From Theropithecus gelada (lineage: Eukaryota; Chordata; Mammalia; Primates; Cercopithecidae): a DNA stretch of 64,000 nt. Positions 54,815 to 64,000 of the stretch are shown here, piece by piece. A program made the position numbers and the translations under genes. The notes below the pieces were generated by a model. That model was not told where the DNA came from, ran no database searches, and saw only the letters and a program-made list of their open reading frames with translations. How positions within the stretch are numbered: the first letter of the stretch is position 1; the number at the start of each line of letters is the position of its first letter. Location of the stretch: positions 70,822,940 to 70,886,939 of the forward strand of contig NC_037668.1 in assembly GCF_003255815.1 (NCBI RefSeq), in the 5' to 3' direction.

Positions 54815-54945
54815 TTGCCAGGGCTGTCATCAAAGTAGCACAAATAGAGGGGCTTAAAACAACAGAAATTTATTCTCTCGGTTTCAGGAGGCTAGAAGTC
54901 TGAATTCAAAGTGTCAGCAGGGTCATGATCCCTCTGAAACTATGT
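54815..54945 (-). mobile_element. MLT1-type LTR fragment (antisense)
   Basis: 'ttagttgccagggctgtcat', 'acaacagaaatttattctct' and 'ggaggctagaagtctgaatt' are the 3' end of an MLT1 LTR read in antisense. Truncated. Confidence 0.75.
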
Positions 54946-55339
54946 GAACATATGTTTTCATTTATTTTGGGTATATACCTAGGAGTGGAATTGCTAGGTC
55001 ATATGGTAATTCTGTGTTCAACTTTTTGAGGAGTTGTCAATTGTTTTCCAAGTGGCTGCACCATTTTACATTCCCATCGGCAATGTATGAGCATTTTAAT
55101 TTCTCCACATCCTTGCCAGAACTTCTTGTTGTCCATCTTTTTGATGATAGTCATTCTAGTAGTTATCATGTGGCATCTCATTATAGTTTTGATTTGCATT
55201 GTTCTGAAGGCTAATGATATGGAACACTTTTCATATGCTTACTGACCATTTGTTTCTTTGGCTTAGAGAAGTGGCTATTCAAATCCTTTGCCCATTTTTA
55301 AACTGAATTATCTTTTTATTATTGAGTAATGAGTTGTTC

Positions 55340-55412
55340 ACCTATTCTGTTAGTTGATGCAAAAGCAAAAGCAATTGTCATTACTTTTAATGGCAAAACC
55401 CACAATTACTAA
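55340..55412. mobile_element. MADE1-like MITE (mariner-derived) in L1
   Basis: About 73 bp with a palindromic core ('attacttttaatggcaaaac') and arms 'gttgatgcaaaagcaaaag' and 'cacaattact', resembling the 80-bp MADE1 hairpin with one arm decayed. L1 text resumes on both sides. Confidence 0.75.
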
Positions 55413-56837
55413 TAGATACTAGACCCTTATCAGATATATGATTTCTAACATTCTCTCTCATTCTTTGGGTCATCTTTTCACGTTTTTAATAGTGTCCTTA
55501 AAAACACAAAAGTATTCTAATTTTGATGGAGTCCAACTTATCTTTTTCTTTAGTTGTTTTTGGTTTAAGTGTTGTATCTAAGGGTTTATTTATAGACTTT
55601 CAATTATATTCTATTGATCTCCCTGAATTATTTTTGCAACTCCGCCATAGACATATGTGTTTTTTTTCTGGGCTCACAATTCTATTTTGTTTATCTACAT
55701 GTCTATGCTTGTACCAGTATCACATAGTCTTGATTCATCTAGCTTTGTAGCAAGTTTTGAAATTGGGAAGAGTGAGCTCTCTTAACTTTGCTCTTCTTCA
55801 AGATCGTGTTGTCTATTCTGGATCTCTTGAATTATGTAAATTTTAGAAACAGCTTGTCAATTTCTTTCAAAAAGGTAACTGGAGTTTTCACAGGAATGTG
55901 TTAAATCTGTAGCCTTTTGGGGAGAATATTGCCATATTAACAATATTAAGTCTCCTGATTGATGGACATGAGCTGTCTTTCTGTTCTTTTAGGTTATCTT
56001 TAATGTCTGTCAATGATGTTTAGTAGTTTTCAGTGTCCAAGTCCTGCACTGCTTTTGTTATTTTTTCCTAGATATTTTATTATTTTTGATGCTATTAGAG
56101 TAGATGGACTTGTTTTCCTAATATCATTTTGAATTTTTCTTTGCTAGTATATAGAACTACAACTGATATTTGTATATTGATCTTATATTCTGAAACCTTG
56201 CTGAACTTATTAGTTCTAACAGTTGTTGTGAGTACAAATTCTGTAGAATTTCTATATATGGCAAACAGAAATCTTCCATTTCAAATCTGGGTGCTTTAAA
56301 AAATTTTTTTCTTACATAATTGCCCTGACTAGAACCTCTAGTACAATGTTTAATAGCAGTAGTGAGAGTGGACATTCTTATCTTACTACAGGTCTTAGAA
56401 GGAAAGCTTTCAATCTTTCACCAATAACTATGATGTTAGCTGCAAGTTTTTTATACAAGCCCTTTATTAGGTTAAAGAAGTTCATTTTTAGTCCTAAATT
56501 ATTGAATGCTTTTAATGAAAGAGTGTTGGATTACGTGAAATGGTTTCTCTGTATCCTCTGCCAGGATTATCAAGCTTTTTGCCTTTTATTCCATTAACAT
56601 GGTATTTATACTGATGAATGTTTTAGATGTTGAATCAACCTTCCATTCCTTGGATGAATCACAGTTAGTCATGGCATATGACTTTACGTGTTGCTAGATT
56701 CAGTGTTCTAGAATTTGTTAAGGATTTTTGTGTCTATGCTTATAAGAGATACAAGTCTATAGTTTTCTCGTGATGTGTTAGTGTGATTTTGGTATGAGAG
56801 TAACATTGGCCTTATAGAATGAATTGGGAAGCACTAC

Positions 56838-56966
56838 CTTCTCCTCCTCCTTCTTATTCCTCTTCATCTTTTTCTTCTTGCTTTTCATCTTCTTTTTTCC
56901 TCCTCCTCCTTCTTCTCCTCCTCCCCCTCACGGTCCTCCTCCTCCCCTCTTCTTCCTCTTCCCCCT

Positions 56967-56999
<33 letters not shown>

Positions 57000-57278
57000 G
57001 TTCCTCCTCCCCCTCCTCCTCTTGTTCCACCACCTCCTCCTCCCCTCTTCTTCCTCCTCTCCCTCCTCCCCCTCCTCTTCCTCCTCCCCCTCATCCCCCT
57101 CCTCCTCCTCCCCCTCCTCCCCCTCCTCCTCCCCCTCCTCCTCCTGTTCCTCCTCCCCCTCCTCCTCCTCCTTCTCTTCCTCCTCCTTCTCATCTTCCTC
57201 CTCCTCTCCCTCCTCCTCCTCCTCCTCCCCTTCCTCCTCCTCCTCCTCCTCCTTCTTCTTCTTCTTCTTCTTTCAGAA
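56838..57278. repeat. Long TCC/CCT-rich polypyrimidine tract
   Basis: About 440 bases of almost pure C and T on the plus strand in TCC, CCT, CTT and TTC units, lying inside an antisense L1 whose sequence resumes on either side. Ser/Pro- or Arg/Gly-rich frames of up to 165 codons here are artefacts. Confidence 0.97.
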
Positions 57279-58215
57279 AGTTTGAAAGGATTGGCATTAA
57301 TTCTTTAAACTTTTGATAGAATTCACCAGTAAAGCCATCCGTTCCCAGGCTTTTATTTTGGGAAATTTATAAATTACTGATTAAATCTCTTTACCTGCAT
57401 AGGTCTATGAGAATCTTCTATTTTTAAAGTCAATTCTGATCATTTACATCTTTCTAGAAATGTGCCTATGTCTTCTAGATTAATTTGTTGGCATACAGTT
57501 GTTTATAGTATCTCCTTATATTCCTTTTTATTTTGTAAGGTCCATATCAATGCCCTCTCTTTCACTTTGGATTTTAGTATGTTAAGCCTTTTCCTTTCCT
57601 GGTCAGTCTAGCTAAAGGTTTGTCAATTTTGTTGATCTTTTAAAATAATCAACTTTTGGTTTTGTTTATTTTCTCAATTTTTTCTATTTCCTATTTTATT
57701 TATTTCCACTAAATCTTTATTTCTCCTTTCTGCTTGCTTTCAGTTTAGTTTGCTTTTCTACCTTTCTAAAAGTGAAAGATTAGGTTATTAACTTGAGATC
57801 TTTCTTCTGTTTTAATATAGGCATTTAGAGATACAAATTTCCCATTAAGCACTGGTATCCCATAAGTTTTGGTGTGTTACATTGCTACATTAACTCCAGG
57901 AGTGTTTATGTGGATTTTTTGTGTGTTTGTTTTTGTTTTTATGTTGACGATTAGGTTAGCTGCAAACAAACAGAAACAGTTTTACTTCTTCCTTTTCAAT
58001 CTCTTTTCTTGCCTTATTACACTAGCTAGAATTTCCAGTACTGTTTTGAATAAAGGTCAATGAGAGCAAACATCTTTGTCGTCGTACTGATTTAGGGGGA
58101 GAGTATTTAGTCTTTCATCACAATGTGTGAGTTTGCTGGAAATTTTTGTAGATGGTCTTTATCAGAGTGAGGAAGTTTCTTTCCATATCCAGTTTACAGA
58201 GTTTTTGTGTATGTG

Positions 58216-59555
58216 TTTATCATGAATGAGAGAATGGACAGTCCAAGCCACAAGCATTTGAAATAGCCTTATGCAAATATATTTGAATGGCAAATTAGCA
58301 GCTCTTTTTTTCAAAGGGACTCAAGGACAAGATGTGGACTGGATCATAGAAGATCTCTTCCAGTCTGATATTCTGTTTCTGAGGCCAGAGTTAGGTGCCG
58401 AGAGTTCATGGGGATGCAAAAGCTTTCATCTGACCTAAACATAGTTAGAAAACATTTTGAAGAAGAGACCTATATGAAGCATTTATGAATGAGTGAGGAG
58501 ACAGCTGGGAAGTGGGAGGAGAGAGCATTCCATGTGGAATAGCCTATGCAAAGACCTAAACAGTCAGGACTGGCTGGAGTAGAACGATCATGTTGGGAGG
58601 TGGGAAAATTAGGTGGGTCTGCTGTGGATTTCTACGGCTCTGAGAGCTCTAAGAAGGAAGCCCCATTAGTTCTAGCAAATGATTCTCATATGCCCCCGCT
58701 AATGACCCTAGGGCAATTTTCTTAACAAGCCCTCAAGAAACACAATTAGCATGCCTTGCTGACAATTCTGTCTTCAGAAAATCAAGACTCTTTATACCCT
58801 AGGGCTTGTCTCCTTAGAGGCTGTGGTGTTCAGGTGGGAAACTCTGGCACTGGAGACTCTTCCCTTCTCAAAATTATACATCACTCTTATAACTTGTATT
58901 CCTCTAATGCTTGGGGAATGCTAAGAATTCTTTAGGCTGGCAATTTTCCTGAATTTATCTTCTGAAGAAAGTTGTTAATGAACAAAGTATACTCTTAGGA
59001 TTTATTCATCTTTTAGGTTTTCTTCAAATTCAGACAATTCTGGGTTTTCAGATAAAACTTCTTTCAAAGCAGTTAAAAACAACTGGAATGTTTAAAAAAT
59101 AGAATCCTATCAGAAAAACACGTAAAGACTAACTAATTTAAAAGGTTCATCCTGTGTCACCTTTTGCAAAACAATTTAATATTTATCTGAAACTGGAGCT
59201 AAAGAAATTTGATTTGCTTTAATAGCAGTAGAAATAGTTTAGTTCCTGGTTAATGTGGCATCTGATGTGATTGTGTCTCACTAATGTGTGTGTGTGTGTG
59301 TGTTGTGTGTTGAAGACATGACTTTCTGGATATGCAGTCAGTTGTCATCATGAGTATCCACCCCATACTTACTGACCTCACAATAAGCCTGATCTTAACA
59401 TGTGAAGTTGACAAATACAAGCTACTATCAATAACGAACATTTTCTAAGATAATAGTTTGAAGGTAATGAGTCTCTGATGATAACATACAATTATTTAAC
59501 TTTTAAGTCCTGTTACCTTTTGAGCTTAAAAATAATTTTATTATATCTCCTGTAA
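58216..59555. other. Intergenic DNA with an L2-like piece
   Basis: 'gagagcattccatgtggaat' at 58525 and following text resemble L2. A TG microsatellite lies at 59285-59310. No gene seen. Confidence 0.45.
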
Positions 59556-60012
59556 GAATTAAAGAAAGGAAAAGAAACACGAAACAGGGCTGTCAGTTAA
59601 AGACAGGTTTTCTTTAGGTAAAACCTGAGAGGCGCTCCTGGCCGATTTCGGTCAAGAGCACTTTCTCTTACAGACTAAGAGTATACATTGGTTTTAGGGT
59701 GAGGGGGGCTTATCAGAAACTTGGAATGTTTATGTGTGTGGAGAACTTTATGGTGGGGTTGGAATCTCCCTGGGAGGAGGGGAGGTTATCTTGGGGCAGA
59801 TATCTTTCCAGCTCAGAGAGGAGTTATCTCGGCTAGCATGTCTCTGGTCAGGGAGCAGTTTGGAATGTTTCTGGTTGGAGATGTTATTTGTGGTTTATGG
59901 TCATGCTGACCTTAGCCATTAGGCTGATGCCCTTTGGATTTAGGTGGTTATTATTAAGGCGAACTTTAGAATAAGCGATTTGTCCAAGATAGCGATGCTT
60001 CTGCTCTGTCAC
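59556..60012 (-). mobile_element. Probable class I LTR (antisense)
   Basis: In sense it starts near TGACAGAGCAGAAGCATCGC (60012 downward) and runs through 'ctaaaaccaatgtatactct' to 'cctgtctttaactgacagcc'. The size (~450 bp) and base composition look like an ERV1 LTR. No second LTR or internal sequence touches it, so it is probably solo. Confidence 0.5.
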
Positions 60013-60140
60013 CTCCAAAGTCAGATATGGTCATTATCTCCATTTTACATATGGGAGAACTGAGCTCCAAAGAGATAAGGTGTTTTTTCTAAGATCTTCA
60101 CAAATTAAGTCAAGGCTAAAGTTCAGGGCACTTTCCACTG
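60000..60140. repeat. MIR fragment
   Basis: 'tctccattttacatatggga' and 'gaactgagctccaaagagat' are MIR text. It abuts the LTR-like block. Confidence 0.7.
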
Positions 60141-60604
60141 TCCTCATGATTTCTGGTAGCAGAGGAAGTTTAAGGCTAAGTCATTTGTGGAAGCCAAGAC
60201 ACTCTCCTTGTAAATAAAAGTCTGAGTTACTGGAAACCACAGTTGGGGCAGATATAATGGAAATAGGAGAGGAACTCATGAAAGTGAAATAGATCTGAAA
60301 GAAGAGTTTGGGAGATTGCAGACCAAGAATGGGAGTAGAGCTAGGGAAAAAAAATCACTCAACAAACATTTATTGTGAAGTTAATATTCCATTCTACAGT
60401 ACTGTTTGTTTAGGCTACAGAATGCTGGTGAGGATGATCTAAAGCACCCATCAGAGCAACTTTCTTAAAAAGTTCCCAAGAAACACATCTGGATGCCAAG
60501 GCTCTGGCCCAGTAGTTGTGACTTAGAATAATAGTCCTAAATCTTTTCAACTTTCCTCAATTTTCAAAATTCCATCCATTATGTCAGTTAAGTTTCAGAA
60601 ATCT

Positions 60605-60790
60605 CAGTTGGCTACTTGGGATGTGGCACAATATAATAGATAAGAGCCTGGACCTTGGAACTATGCTACCTGGGTTCAACTCTCGGCCATGTAACTTTCT
60701 AGCTGGGGCACATTTGGAAATTTATTCAATCTTCTTGTGCCTCTATTTCTTTATCTGTATAAAGGAGATAATAGTATCTACCTCTAGAGG
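60605..60790. repeat. MIR fragment
   Basis: 'gctacctgggttcaactctc' and 'tttctttatctgtataaagg' are diagnostic MIR text. Confidence 0.8.
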
Positions 60791-60807
60791 TTTAGGTTTT
60801 TGGGGGT

Positions 60808-61083
60808 TTTTTTGTTTTTTGTTTTTTGTTTTTTGAGACAAGTTCTCACTCTGTCACCCAGGTTGGAGTACACTGGCATGATCTTGGCTCACTGCAACCT
60901 CTGCCTCCCAGGCTCAAAAGATCCTCCCACTTCAGCCTCCTGAGTAGCTGGGACTACAGGCATGTGCCACCATGCCCAGTTAATTTTTTAAAATATTTTT
61001 TGTACAGACAGGGTCTCACTATGTTGCTCAGGCTGGTCTTGAACTCCTGGGCTCAGGTGATCTACCTGTCTTGTCCTCCTGTG
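60808..61083 (-). mobile_element. AluJ (antisense), head missing
   Basis: GTTTTTT tail then antisense AluJ to 'gatctacctgtcttgtcctc', where it stops about 45 bases short of the normal end and ERV-like text begins. Confidence 0.88.
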
Positions 61084-61330
61084 AAAAAGGCACTTTGTCT
61101 TGACAATGGACCACTGTATACATTATTTCCTTCAATTCCCTCCTCTTTTTCTTTTTACTCCCTTTGGTCCCATTTCCACATTTATTTTTGTGTCCTTTGG
61201 TCCTGAAATCATTTCAAGAGCTGTTGACTCCCTTCATTACAAGAGAGTAGATCTGGTTTAGTTTCTAATAATAGTTGATATGGGCATTTGTCTGTTAATG
61301 ACTGTTTCGATTAATTTTTGGGTTAACCCT

Positions 61331-61955
61331 CTAACACAGGGGATGCCCTACAGCTGTTAGGACTCTAGCCACTATTATAAAGAATGTTAGAATGGAGGAT
61401 ACCATTCCTTTCCATTTCCCGAACCAACTTTCTAGCCAATCAGTAAATGGGTCATTAATTCTGGCATTTTCTGCCAATTCATTGACTAAAGTTGTTAACC
61501 CTTGTAATGCCTTTGTGATGGTTTTATCTGGGGCAGTATTGTTAGGAATTAAAATGCAACACTTTTCCACCCAGCATGATGCATACATCCCCTTTTTCTG
61601 CTAAGATCATATCTAGTGCAAGTCTGTTCTCCCAGGCCATTTGGCTGGTGACATCTAACTGGCTAGCCACTCCTTTGAGAGCATCTCAAGTATAGTTGAT
61701 GAATCTTTGTTGATTCTAATAGAGGTAATTAATCCAATTCACATTTTTATTAGTAGTTGACCACCAGAAGAGTGCTGATTTAAACCCAGCAGTTATTTGG
61801 CTTTGGGCCTTATATTTATTAGGTACTCCTTTAGGGACTCCTATTGAGTCAATATAAATGTTGGGTTCAAAAAAATTTGTTAGATCTCTCCGACTTCGGT
61901 GGCCACGTGGATTCTTGAGGATCTTATGGAATGCCAGGTTGAATGGAATGACCAA
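61331..61955 (-). pseudogene. env: ERV env transmembrane subunit relic
   Basis: Two frames (61716-61955 and 61331-61588) cover a basic cleavage-like site (RSRR), a Trp-rich stretch, a cysteine cluster (CWVEKCC), and a hydrophobic segment near the C-terminus (SILTFFIIVARVLTAVG) that would span the membrane. A frame break separates them at about 61600-61715. Annotated as a broken ancient copy only. Confidence 0.75.
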
Positions 61956-61979
61956 TTGAACTAAGGCACAAGTCCTGCT

Positions 61980-63000
61980 CTAATTGGATGGTAATAGGTC
62001 ATGGAGATTCCTCTTTCCACAATACCACCAGAAATCAGCCCAGGGTATATGAATAACAGAGTAGTTGCCTTTGTTTGACTCACCAGTAACGTTTAGTAAG
62101 TAGGTACAAGTTGAGAGTTCTATGGACTTATTGAACTCTACCCCCTGCCTAGAGAGGCAAGAGGAGTGGTTCATATTTCCTATGGAGAATGAGGGGATTG
62201 CTCCAGGGTCTGGTCTCCGCGAGGTGAGAAAGAGCAATGATAAACTTTTGCAAGTCTCATTTCCCCATGCGTCCCTGTCCTGGTATACAGCCAACATGCA
62301 ACGCATTCCATCAGCATTGGTATCCTATCCTAGGGTAAATGGAACCACTTGTGCCTGAGGCTGCCCTGCAGAGCATGCATAACAGTTTCCCTTATTAAGA
62401 CTAGTACTGAAAATTTGATCCATTCAACCCAGGCATTTGCATTCCCATATTCAGTCTTAATTTCTAAAGTTGGCTTCAAATCAGTTACCTTAATTATTTT
62501 TACTATCTTAGGGTCATTGTCTGATGGGTTAAAGGAAGTAGTGGAACTGAGAGTTATAGTAATCCTGGATGGGCTCAGGGTGGAGTTGGTGACTAGTCTA
62601 AGGGCTAACCATCCCATGGGATCCCTTCCTGAGATACCTATTCCTAATCCATACCTCCAAGGTTCCTGGTCTAGAGCAGCTGGGTTATTTATGGAAATTA
62701 TTATAGGATTGCATTATAAATTTCTACATTTATGTGGTGTGGAGCCCTTATGTAAATGTATTTTATTCTTTAAGGGTTTGTTTTGGAAGAATGGCTCACA
62801 CCCCTTGAAATTGTGTGGTCCACCAGACCTCATTTCAGCTAGCACAGGGCTTTCCCTAATAGCAACTTGTTTCAGGACATAGATATTTGTCTGCTCGTGA
62901 CAGCTGCCTTTGGTTCCCTAAATTCCCACAATGTAAGACTTGGCAGGCATCGAACTTCGTGGTCTGGGGGTGAAGGTTCTAATTTTGTTGACTATTAGTT
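61980..63000 (-). pseudogene. env: ERV env surface subunit relic
   Basis: Frames 62330-62617 and 61980-62306 contain several N-glycosylation sites (NST, NHS, NVT) and Cys/Trp-rich text (FWWYCGK) as in retroviral surface glycoproteins. Stops and shifts break it. Confidence 0.65.
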
Positions 63001-63179
63001 TGATTGGATATTCTTCTTCTACCGGGCTCCATCCAATAATTGTGTATACCCTCACCCCTGGTAGTGGGATTAATCATAACCACATACACCCCCAGTGATG
63101 GAGCCTGCTCATAGCTTCCTTCCAGGTTTTCCTTAGAGTTAGCTTTAAGGGTTGCTTAGGTGATCTGTACACTTCCCAT

Positions 63180-64000
63180 TCACTCTTTTCCCTTCCTTCC
63201 AGGGGTTCTTTTACCAGTCTCTTGACCGTAGTGTAATGTGTTCATCCCTGTTCAGCTGTTTGGATGGTTGTCTCAGTGATCAGGAGCACTTGACAGGGAC
63301 CTTCCCAGCTTGAGTGGAGCTTGTCTTTTTTCCAAGTCTTAATTAGCACCAAGCCACCAGGCTGGAAGTGGTGAACCGTGAATTCAAGAGGCAGGGTTTG
63401 AGTCAGAAGTCCTTTCAACTTAAGGGATGACAGGATGGAGGTTACAGCCAGTATATAATTTCTAAAAATTGGCTTTGGTTTCCACAGTAAGAGGGTCAGT
63501 AGTCCTACCTAAATACTGGACTCATAATAATTTATAAGGGGACAATCCCAAGTCTTTCCTTGGGGCTGTCCTAATCCTAAGGAGTGCTATTGGGAGACGT
63601 TTGGTCCAAGGCATTTTAGTTTCTAAGATTAGTGTAGTAATATGCTTTTTGAGAGTCTGATTCATTCTTTCTACCTTCCCAGAGGAAGGGGGATGCCAAG
63701 GTGTGGTAATTCCATCTAATGTGTAAACCTTCCATAATTCCCATGACCACCCTCAAAGTAAAGTGGCTCCCATTGTCTGAATTAATATTTTCTACCAAGC
63801 CAAATTTTGGTATAATTTGTTCTAACATTACTTTGACCACATTCCTGGCGGTGGCAGTTGGGAGGTGGAAGGCCTCCGCCTAGCCGGAGAGGTGGTCTAC
63901 CATTACCAGTAGACACTTTAGTCTCCGTATTTGGGGCATTTCTGTAAAATCTACTTGAATGCTTTGAAATGGCCTTAACCCAGGAGGTCTCCCTCCAGTA
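63180..64000 (-). pseudogene. pol: ERV integrase relic
   Basis: Frame 63616-63840 contains the DNGSHF block that holds a catalytic aspartate of the integrase core, preceded by an FGLVENINS stretch. Nearer the env side, the sense of 63300-63360 reads text like LHSSWEGPCQVLL, typical of the gamma-type integrase C-terminus. Interrupted frames. Confidence 0.75.

Larger units (their letters stand above)
54946..58215 (-). mobile_element. Old L1 antisense (L1PB/L1M), interrupted by MADE1 and a TCC tract
   Basis: Continuous antisense L1 ORF2 text: 'gggtatatacctaggagtgg' and 'ggtcatatggtaattctgtg' at the start, 'attcaccagtaaagccatcc' at 57323, 'ttgttgatcttttaaaataa' at 57629. About 3.3 kb. Only short open frames remain. 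Confidence 0.88.
61084..64000 (-). mobile_element. Class I (gamma-like) ERV, env and 3' pol, running off the window
   Basis: Minus-strand order from the right edge: integrase core (about 63990-63550), integrase C-terminus (about 63500-63180), env surface part (about 63000-61960), env transmembrane part (61955-61331), then a short decayed tail ending at the AluJ. Neither LTR is in contact with it here; the 5' part lies beyond 64000. Frames are interrupted throughout. Confidence 0.82.

Noticed and set aside
56819..57316. 165-codon Pro/Ser-rich frame (plus) and a 102-codon Arg/Gly-rich frame (minus)
   Set aside because: Translation of the TCC-rich tract inside L1.
59556..60012. Considered as the 3' LTR of the ERV at 61084-64000
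   Set aside because: MIR and other non-ERV sequence lies between them and no polypurine tract adjoins it, so I keep it as a separate probable solo LTR.

Overview
This is nuclear DNA of a primate, most likely an Old World monkey. It is dense in Alu, L1, MIR/L2 and endogenous-retrovirus repeats, and it carries spliced mammalian genes and olfactory-receptor (OR) genes. Two of the young-looking Alus (6174-6477 and 27008-27243) have base combinations I associate with AluY copies of Old World monkeys (the first ends 'gcttgagccaccgcgcccggcc', the second has 'gtggccggatctcagctc' and 'cgcccggctagtttttt'). That assignment rests on memory of the subfamilies. Nothing bacterial, plasmid-borne or CRISPR-like is present, and I see no tRNA or rRNA gene.

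Layout. 1-9 kb: old antisense L1 fragments cut up by Alus. 9-13.7 kb: mostly unique DNA with MIR/L2 scraps and an MLT1-type LTR. 13.7-20.3 kb: a minus-strand gene of the secreted FAD-dependent L-amino-acid oxidase family (IL4I1/LAO1 type). Five exons are recognisable. One carries a frameshift, exon phases clash at two later junctions, and a middle segment appears missing, so I call it a pseudogene. GT-rich tracts lie on both sides of it, and an L1 fragment sits in its third intron. 21-35 kb: unique DNA, ERVL polymerase scraps in both orientations, Alus, a class I LTR (29.4-29.8 kb), an LTR12/HERV9-like LTR (31.5-32.5 kb) and old L1. 35.6-36.6 kb: a plus-strand OR pseudogene. 38.1-45.2 kb: a nearly complete, inactive ERVL (HERV-L type) provirus with both LTRs, gag, protease, RT, RNase H, integrase and a dUTPase domain. 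45.6-47.0 kb: an older ERVL/MaLR-type relic. 49-54.3 kb: a fragment of an OR gene inside an Alu, an L1 with an apparent 3' transduction, and one intact minus-strand OR gene (314 codons). 54.3-58.2 kb: antisense L1 holding a roughly 450-bp TCC-rich tract. 59.5-64 kb: an LTR-like block, MIRs, an AluJ, and the env and integrase end of a minus-strand class I ERV that runs off the window.

The only gene that looks functional is the OR at 53342-54286. The most interesting structures are rearrangements: a roughly 324-bp copy of that OR's 3' end inserted cleanly into an Alu 4.1 kb away (49097-49420), an L1 that appears to have carried about 555 bp of foreign 3' flank with it (49886-51812, bounded by a 14-bp target-site duplication), and the broken L-amino-acid oxidase gene beside ORs. 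I recall mouse Lao1 also lying next to an OR cluster. I found no convincing new gene system. Repeat-family names come from recognition by eye and coordinates of repeats are approximate to about 10 bases unless a target-site duplication fixes them.
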